DNA of 39,103 bases from Pantoea conspicua (GTDB lineage: Bacteria > Pseudomonadota > Gammaproteobacteria > Enterobacterales > Enterobacteriaceae): assembly GCF_002095315.1 (NCBI RefSeq), contig NZ_MLFN01000041.1, positions 1-39,103 of the forward strand, in the 5' to 3' direction. The translations under genes and the position numbers were made by a program. The notes beneath the pieces were generated by a model. It was given only the letters and a program-made list of their open reading frames with translations, was not told the origin of the DNA and did not search any database. Numbering within the stretch: position 1 is the first letter of the stretch; each line of letters begins with the position of its first letter. Below are positions 1-9,435 of the stretch, one piece after another.

Positions 1-377
1 CCAGCCTGCTGCGCATCGCCACGCCAGCGTGCTGGCAACCGGATGCGGTGATCGTCGCAGCGGATGCGGTGGCTGACAGTGGGCTGGCAGCACAGCTCAG
101 CCATCTGCCCGACTTCCGCCTGATCTTCAGCAGTCACGTCGCCGCCGGTACCCGCGCGGCTGAGATGCTGCAAACGGGTGCTGCCCGCTGGCTGCCGTGG
201 AACGTCCATCCACCGCTTGACGATCAGCTGAGGCTGATCAGGCAGACGGCGGCACAACAGGTGATCCCGGCGTTTGTCGCACCGGAACAGTGCCGGCAGC
301 TGATCGACCAAAGCCCGGCAATGCTCTGCTGGCAACATCACTATCCTCTCTCCTCGCGCTGGGAAAGTGTCGCCTGA
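1..377 (+). CDS. C-terminal fragment, possibly a metallo-beta-lactamase-fold hydrolase/exonuclease
   Basis: The frame is open from base 3 to the TGA at 375-377, so the gene begins outside the window and only about 124 residues are visible. A run reading FSSHVAAGT, then ARWLPWNVHP about 18 residues later, then VIPAF, is reminiscent of the C-terminal 'RMMBL' part of metallo-beta-lactamase-fold nucleases, where a Ser/Gly-His motif is followed by a loop ending in a viPvH-like strand. That assignment is a weak inference from pattern alone. No N-terminal HxHxDH metal site can be checked because it lies outside the window. An antisense frame over 238-516 is treated as a shadow. Confidence 0.5.
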   Translation, partial: SLLRIATPACWQPDAVIVAADAVADSGLAAQLSHLPDFRLIFSSHVAAGTRAAEMLQTGAARWLPWNVHPPLDDQLRLIRQTAAQQVIPAFVAPEQCRQLIDQSPAMLCWQHHYPLSSRWESVA

Positions 378-521
378 CGCGCTGCGTCTGGCTGCGGGCT
401 GGCGCGCCGTTGTGATTGAACATTTTCTCGCCGCTGCCGATAAATCCACTACTAACATTGGTTAATCTTCTTATTGCGCTTGTGATCTCAGCCCTTTTCA
501 GCTGTAGTCTGCGCACGCTAT

Positions 522-535
522 TAAGAATATTCCTA
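522..535. promoter_or_regulatory. RcsAB box (perfect match to consensus)
   Basis: TAAGAATATTCCTA is identical to the published RcsAB-box consensus TaAGaatatTCctA, the site bound by the RcsA/RcsB heterodimer in Erwinia, Pantoea and E. coli capsule promoters. Its core GAATATTC is a perfect palindrome. It ends 37 bases before the ATG of the PAS-GGDEF-EAL gene, so it lies in the promoter or early leader of that gene. Whether it activates or represses cannot be read from position alone, because no clear -35/-10 pair is visible. Confidence 0.7.
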
Positions 536-572
536 AGCCATCACCCGGCTACAGAGCAGCAGGCTAATAACA

Positions 573-3421
573 ATGGATAATAACTCTGATGTCTTGTATC
601 GCATGCTGGTACAAAGCGTGATTGATTACGCCATCACTATGCTAAAACCGGAGGGTGCCGTCGCCAGCTGGAATCAGGGAGCCGAACGCACGATAGGCTA
701 TGCCCCAGACGAAATTATCGGCCGCAGCTTCGCCCTGTTCTACAGCGAAGAGGATCGCCGCCGGGCCCTGCCGCAGCGTGGTCTGGATATCGCCGCTACC
801 GCCGGACACTACGAAACTGAAGGCTGGCGCTACCGCAAAGATGGCAGTGCATTCTGGGCGCATGAGGTGATTAACCCGATGCGCAGCGATACCGGCCTGC
901 TGGTGGGATTCGCCCACATCATCCATGACTGTACTCAGCAGCAGGAGCAGCAACGTAAAGAACGTGAGCAGGAGGCGCGCTTCCGCCTGCTGGTGGAGGG
1001 CGTCACCGATTACGCCATCTATATGCTCGATCACGACGGCAACGTGGTGAACTGGAATGCCGGCGCCCAGCGCGCCAAAGGCTATGTCGCCGAAGAGATT
1101 GTCGGTCAGCATTTCTCACGCTTCTACAGTGCGCAGGATCGCCTTAATCATCTGCCAGCGCAAAATCTGCAAACCGCCTGGCGCACCGGCCGCTTCGAAG
1201 ATGAGGGCTGGCGCTACCGCAAAGATGGCAGCGCGTTCTGGGCGCACGTGGTGATCGATGCGATCCGTGACGATCAGGGCAAACTGATCGGCTATGCCAA
1301 AATCACTCGCGACTGCAGTGAACAGCAGCGCATCCGCAATCTGCAGCGTGAACATGAACAGCGTTTTCGCCTGCTGGTCGAAGGTGTCACCGATTACGCC
1401 ATCTACATGCTGGATATTGAAGGGCGGGTGGTGAACTGGAATGCCGGCGCCCAGCGCGCCAAAGGCTACAAGACGGATGAGATCGTGGGTCAGCATTTCT
1501 CGCTGTTTTACAGCGCCCAGGAACGACTGAATCGCACCCCGGAAGCTAACCTCGGCATCGCCTGAAGACCGGCCGCTTTGAGGATGAAGGCTGGCGTTAC
1601 CGCAAAGATGGCAGCGCATTCTGGGCGCACGTGGTGATCGATGCGATCCACGATGATGACGGCAAGCTGATGGGGTTTGCCAAAATCACCCGCGATCGCA
1701 CCGAGCGGCGTGAGCAGGAGCAGCAGGTGCTGCGCGCCCGGGATCTGGCTGAAGCCCAGAGTGCGCAGAAGACCGCGCTGTCGAAGTTTCTCGATAACAT
1801 CATCGCCAATATCCCCTCCTGTGTGATCGTGGAAGATGCGATCACCCGCGAAATCCTGCTGGTCAACGATCGTTCGCAGCAGCTGTTTGGCCTGTCGAAA
1901 TCGCTGATTGTGAACAAGCGGCCACATGAATGTATGTCGCCTGAGCTGAGCGACTATTTCAATAATCTCGCCGATGTGGCGCTGCGTAGTGAAGGTATTC
2001 ATGAGCGTGAGCAACTGCTGATGACCGCCAGTGGCGAACGGATTCTGCATACCCGCGCCACCGCCATCAATGGCCAGGATGCGCGGCGTAACTACCTGAT
2101 GCTGATTGTGGAAGATGTCACCGATCAGCGTGCCGCCGATGCCCGTATTCACCATATGGCGCACCATGACAACCTCACCAGCCTGCCAAACCGCATTCTG
2201 TTCCGCCAGCGCCTGAGTGAGGCGTTGCGCACCGCCAGCCAGACTGAGCGTCAGACGGCCGCGCTTTGTCTCGATCTCGATAACTTCAAGAACGTTAATG
2301 ACGCGCTGGGCCACCAGATTGGGGATGAGCTGTTGCGCTCGGTGGCGAAGCGTCTGCGCAGTACCCTGCGCGATCAGGACACGCTGGCGCGCATTGGCGG
2401 TGATGAGTTCGCCATTGTGCTGCCGTCGGTGGCGAACAGCGATGAAGCCAGTATTGTGGCGCAGCGTTTGATCGAAGCGATTCGGCCGCCGGTGAATATT
2501 GAGGGCCATAACCTGTCGGTCGGGCTGAGCGTGGGCATCGCGCTCAGCACCACCGTCACCAATACCCCGGAACAGCTGCTGCGCTGTGCCGACATGGCAC
2601 TGTATGAAGCCAAACGCAATGGTCGTAACCGCTTTGAGCATTTCACTCTGGCGATGGATGATGTGGCGCGCAGCCGGCGCGTGATCGAGAACGATCTGCG
2701 CGACGCGATCAGCGGCGGGCATCTGCGTCTCTACTATCAGCCGATCACCAACGGTGACCATAAAACCATCCTGGGTTACGAAGCGCTGATGCGCTGGCAT
2801 CATCCGATCCGCGGGTTGATCATGCCGAATGACTTTATCCCGATCGCCGAAGAGACCGGGCTGATCCATATGCTGGGGGCGTTTGCCCTGTATGAAGCCT
2901 GTCGCGAAGCGGCAAGCTGGGAAGGGGTGCAGTCGGTGTCGGTTAACCTGTCACCGCTGCAGTTCAAAAACAGTTCGCTGGTCTCGGTGGTGGAAGGTGC
3001 GCTGACGGAATCGGGGCTCGACCCGGCCCGGCTGGAGGTGGAGATCACTGAATCAGTGCTACTGGATGATTCGCTCGGCAATATCCGTACGCTGCAAAAC
3101 CTGAAAGCGCTGGGGGTACAGATTGCGCTGGATGATTTCGGCACCGGCTATTCATCACTCAGTTATCTGCGCTCCTTCCCGTTCGATAAGATCAAAATCG
3201 ATAAGTCATTTATTAACGACATGGGTGACAGCCGCGAGGCGCTGGCGATTATCCGGGCGATTACCGGCATGAGCCGCAGCCTGGATATTCAGATCACCGC
3301 CGAGGGCGTGGAGAGCAACGAACAGTTCGCTAAGTTGCGGGATGAAGGCTGTACGCTGTTCCAGGGCTTTCTGTTCGGTCGTCCGCAGCCCTCAGAGCTG
3401 CGGCTGAAAACGCTGGGTTAA
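573..3421 (+). pseudogene. PAS(x4)-GGDEF-EAL cyclic-di-GMP sensor protein, frameshifted
   Basis: The intact protein would be about 949 residues and cytoplasmic, since no membrane segment is seen. Three tandem PAS domains of 128 residues come first (about 1-120, 121-250, 251-375; each contains GWRYRKDGSAFWAH), then a divergent fourth PAS (about 395-510), a GGDEF domain and an EAL domain. Diguanylate cyclase residues are intact (RIGGDEF, with an RxxD inhibitory site RDQD just before it). EAL phosphodiesterase motifs are intact too (YEALMRW, ITES, LDDFGTGYSS, KIDKSF). At 1563-1565 the first frame ends in TGA. The two PAS repeat intervals are 384 and 383 bases, and the second repeat has one more base at this point, so a single base, probably one C of GCCCTG, is missing. 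Reading resumes in the shifted frame through 3421. The gene is either a recent pseudogene or an assembly error. Its stop overlaps that of the convergent LacI gene by four bases. Confidence 0.85.
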
Positions 3422-4482
3422 TCATACAGGCCATGCTGCTGCACCGGCGCATGGCTGAGATTATCGCGGATGCGGCGCACCGAATCGCGTACCACCAGTT
3501 TGCCATTCAGCAGCAGCGTGCCGGGCGGTGCGCCGGGATGCAGCCGCAGCTCCTGCAGCATCCTCACCGCCGCCGCACCCAGTTCATCGCGTGGCACCTG
3601 CACCGAGGTCAGCGGAATATCGTGGATGGCGGCCAGGTTAAACCCATCCATGCTCATCACCGAAATATCCTGCGGCACCCGCAGTCCGGCCTGCTCCAGC
3701 GCGCTGACGGCTCCGGCTGCGATATAGTCGCCACTGGCCAGAATCGCCGTCGGGCGTAGCGCGTCAGGACAGTGGCGCAGGTAGTCACCTAACCGTTCCG
3801 CCGCTTCATTGCTGCTGAAGCTGTTAAGGGTCAGCAGATGCTGACGGCTGTCGAAACGCAGATTCATTGCGTGCCAGGCGTCACGTACGCCCTGTAACCG
3901 CTGCTCCATGGTGTAACGGCGCAGGCAATGCAGCGACAGGATCTGCCGGTGTCCCTGCTCAAACAGGTAGCGCGCCGAAAATTCGCCAATCAGCTGATGA
4001 TGTGGCGACACCGACGGTAAACGCATCCGGCGATCGCGGGCGTTAATCAGCACGCAGGGCTTGTTCATCTCTGCCGCCAGCTGGTGAATATGCTCGTCGT
4101 CAATGCCGATCAGCAGCGCCGCCTCGGTCTGCTGCATCTTATCGATAAACAGCGCCGCATCACTCTCGATCTCCTCCAGCGCGCAGTAGCGCAGCCTGAC
4201 CTCGTGCGGCTCCACCGCCTGACTGATGCCCTGAATCACCTTGTAGTAGAAGATGTCACTGCGCACATCAAAGGCGCGCGGCGGCGCAAACACCATCAGG
4301 TTATTCAGCAGCAGGCGACCGCTGTGCAGGTTATTCAGCACGCCCTGCTGCCGGGCAATCGCCAGCACCTTGTCGCGCGTGGCGGGAAGGGTATTGGCTT
4401 TTCCCGCCAGCACCCGCGAGACGGTACTGATCGAGACCCCGCTCAGCGCCGCAATTTCACTCACTTTCAGCCTTTGTTTCAT
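3418..4482 (-). CDS. LacI-family transcriptional regulator of the GH31/MFS locus
   Basis: This is a 354-residue DNA-binding sugar-responsive repressor of the LacI/GalR family. The N-terminal helix-turn-helix spans about residues 5-25 (VSEIAALSGVSISTVSRVLAG), with the family hinge-helix region after it. A periplasmic-binding-protein-like effector domain follows, including AILASGDYIAAGAVSALEQAGLRVP and SVMSMDGF near the C-terminus. The length is typical. It is divergent from the transporter-GH31 pair with a 223-bp shared region, which makes control of that pair its most likely job. A 16-bp perfect palindrome lies 25 bases upstream of its start. The effector is unknown, but an alpha-glycoside or its product is inferred from the neighbours. 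Confidence 0.85.
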   Translation of the reverse strand: MKQRLKVSEIAALSGVSISTVSRVLAGKANTLPATRDKVLAIARQQGVLNNLHSGRLLLNNLMVFAPPRAFDVRSDIFYYKVIQGISQAVEPHEVRLRYCALEEIESDAALFIDKMQQTEAALLIGIDDEHIHQLAAEMNKPCVLINARDRRMRLPSVSPHHQLIGEFSARYLFEQGHRQILSLHCLRRYTMEQRLQGVRDAWHAMNLRFDSRQHLLTLNSFSSNEAAERLGDYLRHCPDALRPTAILASGDYIAAGAVSALEQAGLRVPQDISVMSMDGFNLAAIHDIPLTSVQVPRDELGAAAVRMLQELRLHPGAPPGTLLLNGKLVVRDSVRRIRDNLSHAPVQQHGLYD

Positions 4483-4507
4483 TCTGTGATCGCCTTCAAA
4501 TCTGCTG

Positions 4508-4523
4508 ATGAAAAATTTTTCAT
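4508..4523. promoter_or_regulatory. Candidate LacI-type operator palindrome
   Basis: ATGAAAAATTTTTCAT is a perfect 16-bp palindrome just upstream of the divergent LacI-family gene. LacI-family operators are palindromes of about this size, although many have a central CG, which this one lacks. Autoregulation is inferred. An AT-rich palindrome could also be a chance event or a loop in the leader. Confidence 0.4.
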
Positions 4524-4705
4524 AAGGTGCTGAATCGCGTCAGATAAGCGATTGACCACGCTATTTATGCTGGCGTTAGCCTGTCATGAAAAAGCTTGCA
4601 AAAAAGAGGCTGTACCCACGTTTCACACTTTTCTAACGTCGTTGCACAGACACGCGGTACGCCTGCCGGCGGTGTGAGTCATCAACGCATATCAGGAGTG
4701 GCACT

Positions 4706-6017
4706 ATGAGCCTCGAATCAACAACCAAGCCGATCAGCGCTTCGCGCACGGTTCGCGTGATTAAAAATTTACGCTGGTGGATGCTGGGGATGTTTCTGCT
4801 GGGGGTGACGGTGAACTACATCACCCGCAACTCGCTTGGCATTCTGGCGCCGGAGCTGAAAAACAGCCTCAACATGAGTACCGAACAGTACTCGTGGGTG
4901 GTGGCGGGGTTTCAGCTGGCCTATACCCTGTTTCAGCCGATCTGTGGCTGGCTGATCGATGTGATCGGCCTGAAGATGGGCTTTCTGATTTGTGCGCTGA
5001 TCTGGTCGGTAACCTGCCTGCTGCATGCGGGCGCGGGCAGCTGGCTGCATCTGGCGCTGCTGCGTTTCGTGATGGGCGCGTCGGAAGCGGCCGCGACACC
5101 GGCTAACGCCAAAGCGATTGGCGACTGGTTCCCGAAAAAAGAGCGGCCGGTGGCAGCGGGCTGGGCAGGCGTCGGCTTCTCGGTCGGCGCGATGCTGGCA
5201 CCGCCCATCATCTATGTCGCCCACATCTCCTTTGGCTGGCAGGGCGCGTTTTCTGCTGACCGGCGGGCTCGGCCTGCTGTGGGTCGGGCTGTGGTGGTGG
5301 GGCTATCACGCACCGGACCGCCATCCACGTCTTTCCGATGAAGAGCGCGCCTTTATTAATCAGGACAACGAAGCGATCGGCGAGAAGCTGCCGTTCTTTA
5401 CCGCGTTAAAAGTGATCGGTAAAGAGAAGAAATTTTACGGCATCGCCATTCCGGCCTTTCTGGCGGAACCGGCCTGGGCGGTGCTGAGCTTCTGGGTGCC
5501 GCTCTATCTGGCGAACGAACGCGGCATGGATCTCAAGCAGATTGTGATGTTCGCCTGGCTGCCGTTCCTCGCCGCCGATCTCGGCAGCGTCGCCAGCGGC
5601 TATCTGACCAAAATATATGTGCGCTGGTTCGGCCTGACCCGGGTCAATTCCATCGTCGCCAGCTCCGTTACCGGCGCGCTGCTGATGGTCTCGCTGGCGC
5701 TGATGACGCTGGTTGACGATCCCTGGCTGGCGATTGCGCTGATCTCAGTCGGCGGCTTCGGCCACCAGGTGATCTCCTGCATGCTGAGCGCGCTGGTGGT
5801 CGAGCGGTTTGATCGCCGCCAGATGGCCACGGTTAACGGTATGCGCGGATCCTGCGCGTGGATCGCCAGCTTTATTTTCTCGCTGATTATCGGTGTCACC
5901 GCCGATACCATCGGCTTCAATCCGCTGTTTGTGGCAATGGGCTTTTTTGACCTGATTGGCGCGGTTTTTCTGGTGATGTTGATCGCCGAACGCCGCCAGC
6001 GCCCGGTAAACCATTAA
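4706..6017 (+). pseudogene. MFS transporter, ExuT-like anion:cation symporter family, frameshifted
   Basis: The corrected product is about 436 residues with the twelve-helix layout of the major facilitator superfamily. The N-terminal half (NYITRNSLGILAP, RFVMGASEAAATPANAKAIGDWFPKKER) has the strong signature of the anion:cation symporter group that includes the hexuronate transporter ExuT and glucarate/galactonate carriers. The first frame runs from the ATG at 4706 and ends at 5341. The rest, from LLTGGLGLLWVGLWWWGYHAP onward, is in the next frame. The switch falls in TTTT at 5249-5252: removing one T restores GWQGAF-LLTGGLG. The gene is preceded by AGGAG and followed after nine bases by the GH31 gene, so the two form an operon. 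The substrate is probably an acidic sugar or glycoside, by inference from the family. Confidence 0.85.
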
Positions 6018-6026
6018 GGATATCCG

Positions 6027-8390
6027 ATGAAAACTCTGAAGAACTGGACACTGCATCAGCAGGCTGCGCATTTCGTTGAGCTGAAGGTAGAAGATCGTCA
6101 TTTTCTGCGCCTCTATGTGCTGGAAGCGGGGCTGATGCGGGTGCTGCTGAAGCGCGACGGTGAGCTGGCGCTGAATCGCACCTGGAGCATCGCGCCCGGT
6201 CAGGATGTGCCGTGGCAGGGGCGGGATCGCGAAGCGCTGGACGGTTTTGCGCTGCCCGATTTTACTGTGCAGCACGATGCACAACAGGTGCAGATCAGCA
6301 CCGGTCAGCTGCGGGTTACGGTGCATCAGCCGCTCTGCCTGAGCTGGGAACAGTTTGACGGTGCAGAGTGGCAACCGCTGGCCGCCGATCGCCATACCGG
6401 CGCTTATCTGCTCAACGTCCACGGCGACGGCGTGGAACACTACCAGCGCCGCCAGCCGCAGGATCGGGTCTATGGCCTGGGAGAAAAGAGCGGCGATCTG
6501 AATCGCGCTAACCGTCGCTTTGAGATGCGTAATCTGGACGCCATGGGCTATAACGCCGCCAGCACCGACCCGCTCTATAAACATATCCCGTTTACCCTGA
6601 CGCAGCGTGATGGCGTCAGTTTTGGCCTCTTCTATGACAACCTCAGCAGCAGCTGGCTCGATCTCGGTAACGAGCTGGATAACTACCATCTGCCTTATCG
6701 CCGCTATCGCGCCGAGGCAGGCGATCTCGATTACTACATGATGCTGGGACCGACGCTGCTTGAGGTCACTAAAGCCTTTGTGCGCCTGACCGGCCGCACC
6801 CTGTTTCAGCCAAAATGGAGCCTCGGCTACAGCGGCTCGACCATGCACTACACCGACGCGCCTGACGCGCAACAGCAGCTGCAATCGTTTATTCGCCTGT
6901 GCCGCGAGCATGAAATCCCCTGCGACTCGTTCCAGCTGTCGTCGGGCTATACCTCGATTAACAATAAGCGCTACGTCTTCAACTGGAACTACGACAAAGT
7001 GCCGGATCCCAACGCGCTGAGCGACGCGTTTCATCGCGCCGGCATGAAGCTGGCGGCCAACATCAAACCCTGTTTGCTACAGGATCATCCGCGCTATCAG
7101 GAAGTGGCGGCTCAGGGGCTGTTTATTCGCGATTCCGAGCAGGACCGTCCCGAACGCTCGGTGTTCTGGGACGATGAAGGATCGCATCTCGACTTTACCC
7201 ATCCGCAGGCGGTGAGCTGGTGGCAGGAAAATGTCACCCGACAGTTGCTGGAAAAGGGCATTGATGCCACCTGGAACGATAACAATGAGTATGAGGTATG
7301 GGATGGCGAAGCGCGCTGTCACGGTTTCGGTCAGCCGATTGCTATCAAGCATATCCGGCCGGTGATGCCGTTACTGATGATGCGCGCCTCAATGGAAGCC
7401 CAGCAGCAGTTCGCGCCCGACAAGCGGCCTTACCTGATCTCGCGTTCCGGCTGTGCCGGGATGCAGCGCTATGTCCAGACCTGGAGCGGCGACAACCGGA
7501 CCAGCTGGCAAACCCTGCGCTACAACATCCGCATGGGGCTGGGGATGAGCCTCTCCGGACTCTATAACGTCGGCCATGACGTCGGCGGTTTTTCCGGCGA
7601 CAAGCCCGATGCCGAGCTGTTTGTGCGCTGGGTGCAGAACGGCGTGATGCATCCGCGTTTTACCATTCACTCATGGAATGACGATCACACGGTGAATGAG
7701 CCCTGGATGTACCCGGAGGTGACGCCGATGATCCGCGAGGCGATTCGGTTACGTTATCGCCTGATGCCTTATCTCTATACCCTGGCGTGGCAGGCCAGCG
7801 CCCAGGATGAGCCGATGCTGCGTCCGACCTTTCTCGATCATGAACAGGATCCGCGCAGCTGGCAGGAAAATGATGACTTTATGCTGGGGCGCGATCTGCT
7901 GGTCGCCAGCGTAGTGGAGCAGGGGGCGCGACAGCGTGAGGTCTATCTGCCGCACAACGGGCACGGCTGGTATGACTGGCACAGCGGTCAGTGGCTGGCT
8001 GGCGGTGAGCAGATTACGCTGGACGCGCCGCTGGATCGTCTGCCGTTGCTGGTGCGTGCCGGGGCGGTGATTCCGCTGGGCGAGTGTGAAAGCACCACTG
8101 ATGCGCAACGCGACAGAGTACGTCAGTGGCAATTATGGCCCGCGCCCGCAGATGCGGTGACGCACGGAGAGGTGTTTGACGATGACGGTGAAAGTTATGG
8201 CTGGCAGCAGGGAAATGCGCTGTGGCTGAACTGGACACTGCGCGGCAGCGCCACGCGAATCGAGCTGACGATTGAAAAACGCGGCGATTACCAGCCGGCG
8301 TGGCGAGAAATCAGCCTGATACTGCCAGCGAACGAAACGCGGGCGTTGTGGGTTAACGGCGAGCCAGCAAAGGTTTACCGGCTGGACTAA
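6027..8390 (+). CDS. Glycoside hydrolase family 31 alpha-glycosidase
   Basis: The product is a 787-residue retaining alpha-glycosidase with no signal peptide, so it is probably cytoplasmic. The order is an N-terminal beta-sandwich (to about residue 250), the GH31 TIM barrel (about 260-600) and C-terminal beta domains. The catalytic nucleophile is Asp418 in WNDNNE. The acid/base is Asp489 in WSGDN. Other conserved barrel motifs are RVYGLGEKSG (147-156), SRSGCAGMQRY (472-482) and FTIHSWNDDHT. It lies directly behind the transporter, with AAGGAT as ribosome binding site. Family members cleave alpha-glucosides, alpha-xylosides or sulfoquinovosides. The ExuT-like partner hints at a charged alpha-glycoside, which is inference only. 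Confidence 0.9.
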   Translation: MKTLKNWTLHQQAAHFVELKVEDRHFLRLYVLEAGLMRVLLKRDGELALNRTWSIAPGQDVPWQGRDREALDGFALPDFTVQHDAQQVQISTGQLRVTVHQPLCLSWEQFDGAEWQPLAADRHTGAYLLNVHGDGVEHYQRRQPQDRVYGLGEKSGDLNRANRRFEMRNLDAMGYNAASTDPLYKHIPFTLTQRDGVSFGLFYDNLSSSWLDLGNELDNYHLPYRRYRAEAGDLDYYMMLGPTLLEVTKAFVRLTGRTLFQPKWSLGYSGSTMHYTDAPDAQQQLQSFIRLCREHEIPCDSFQLSSGYTSINNKRYVFNWNYDKVPDPNALSDAFHRAGMKLAANIKPCLLQDHPRYQEVAAQGLFIRDSEQDRPERSVFWDDEGSHLDFTHPQAVSWWQENVTRQLLEKGIDATWNDNNEYEVWDGEARCHGFGQPIAIKHIRPVMPLLMMRASMEAQQQFAPDKRPYLISRSGCAGMQRYVQTWSGDNRTSWQTLRYNIRMGLGMSLSGLYNVGHDVGGFSGDKPDAELFVRWVQNGVMHPRFTIHSWNDDHTVNEPWMYPEVTPMIREAIRLRYRLMPYLYTLAWQASAQDEPMLRPTFLDHEQDPRSWQENDDFMLGRDLLVASVVEQGARQREVYLPHNGHGWYDWHSGQWLAGGEQITLDAPLDRLPLLVRAGAVIPLGECESTTDAQRDRVRQWQLWPAPADAVTHGEVFDDDGESYGWQQGNALWLNWTLRGSATRIELTIEKRGDYQPAWREISLILPANETRALWVNGEPAKVYRLD

Positions 8391-8421
8391 CCGGCTGTCA
8401 TCGCGGTGAAGCAGGAAAAGG

Positions 8422-8442
8422 TCGGCCCATGCACTGGGCCGA
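8422..8442 (-). terminator. Rho-independent terminator of ftnA
   Basis: The hairpin has arms TCGGCCCA/TGGGCCGA and a five-base loop. Read on the minus strand it is followed by CCTTTTCC. It lies just past the ftnA stop codon. Confidence 0.65.
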
Positions 8443-8447
8443 TAGTG

Positions 8448-8954
8448 TTACGCACTGTGGTTTTCGGTGCTCATTCGGCCCAGATCTTTATCGACCAGGA
8501 ACAGACCGTTACCGCTGTTGCTCACCATCGCCAGTTTATCCAGCACGGTTTTGAACAGCTTCTCTTCTTCGTGCTGCTCAGCCACGTACCACTGCAGGAA
8601 ATTAAAAGTCGGGTAATCCTGTGAGGTCATCGCCGCGTGCACCAGCTCGTTGATTTTGCTGGTGATCAGCTGCTCATGCTCCAGCGCCTGTTGCAGGATT
8701 TCGTTCAGGGAGGTAAACGAAACAGGCGGCGCAGCAATGGTGCCCAGCACCGGCATCGCGCCGGTATCGCTCAGATAATCGAACAGGCGCTGCATGTGTT
8801 CCATCTCTTCGCGCGAGTGCATTTTCAGGAACGAGGCGGCGCCTTCGAATCCTTTGTCGCTGCACCAGGCACTCATTTGCAGATAAAGATTGGCGGAGAA
8901 AAATTCCAGGTTCAGCTGGTCGTTCAGACGCCCAGTCATTTCAGCAGTCAGCAT
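8448..8954 (-). CDS. ftnA: Non-heme ferritin FtnA
   Basis: This is a 168-residue iron-storage protein that assembles into a 24-subunit shell and oxidises Fe(II) at a dinuclear centre. The ferroxidase ligands are all present at the E. coli FtnA positions: Glu17, Glu50, His53, Glu94 and Gln127. Five-helix ferritin architecture and length match E. coli FtnA (165 residues). The start is supported by an AAGGACTCGGCT leader upstream of ATG. It stands alone between the sugar locus and the yjiHG operon and has its own downstream hairpin. I saw no convincing Fur or other operator in the upstream 480 bases. Confidence 0.95.
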   Translation of the reverse strand: MLTAEMTGRLNDQLNLEFFSANLYLQMSAWCSDKGFEGAASFLKMHSREEMEHMQRLFDYLSDTGAMPVLGTIAAPPVSFTSLNEILQQALEHEQLITSKINELVHAAMTSQDYPTFNFLQWYVAEQHEEEKLFKTVLDKLAMVSNSGNGLFLVDKDLGRMSTENHSA

Positions 8955-9435
8955 AGCCGAGTCCTTGTAAGAATATGTTAAAAAAACAGGTGAGAGGCGG
9001 TGAATTATGCATCAAACATGTTAGCAATGTGAAGCCTTTTCCGCAAAACAGGCCAATTTATCTGATTGATTTAAATAGAATTATTTCACAAATTGAATGC
9101 GACGGATTCTCATTTTTCATCAACCCCGCATTCTGCTGCTGCGGCACCCTTTTAGTGCATCCTGGCTGAGTCATGCTGGTGCACTCTGGTCCGGCACTGA
9201 TTTAATTTCCGTCAATCTGATTTCGTGATGAAAATAATTCCGGCGTAGTGAGTATGGGTCAGATAAATAGATCTTGCCCGTTGCGGCGGATTATTCGCCT
9301 GTCATGCCTGAGTCAGTGATGAATAAGGGACGTTCGCTGTGGGCTGGCATAATTCCTGCTTAAAACAGCGTTCCCAATAGTGAACTTTGCCGCAGCGCGG
9401 AATAAACGGCAGGTCAGCGACATCAGGAGGAAATA
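8955..9435. other. 481-bp divergent intergenic region between ftnA and yjiH
   Basis: This must contain the promoters of ftnA (minus) and of the yjiH operon (plus). The half near ftnA is AT-rich. I see no credible coding frame, no strong hairpin and no clear operator. A strong Shine-Dalgarno sequence AGGAGG (9425-9430) closes the region before yjiH. Confidence 0.5.

Noticed and set aside
1508..2869. 453-codon open frame on the minus strand over the GGDEF-EAL gene
   Set aside because: The plus-strand protein has conserved domains throughout; this frame has low-complexity, His/Gln/Arg-rich composition typical of an antisense shadow in GC-rich DNA.
5745..7034. 429-codon open frame on the minus strand over MFS/GH31
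   Set aside because: It spans two real genes and their junction, and shows no domain motif.
8966..8980. TAAGAATAT upstream of ftnA as a second RcsAB box
   Set aside because: Only the left part matches; the right half GTTAA is unlike TCCTA.
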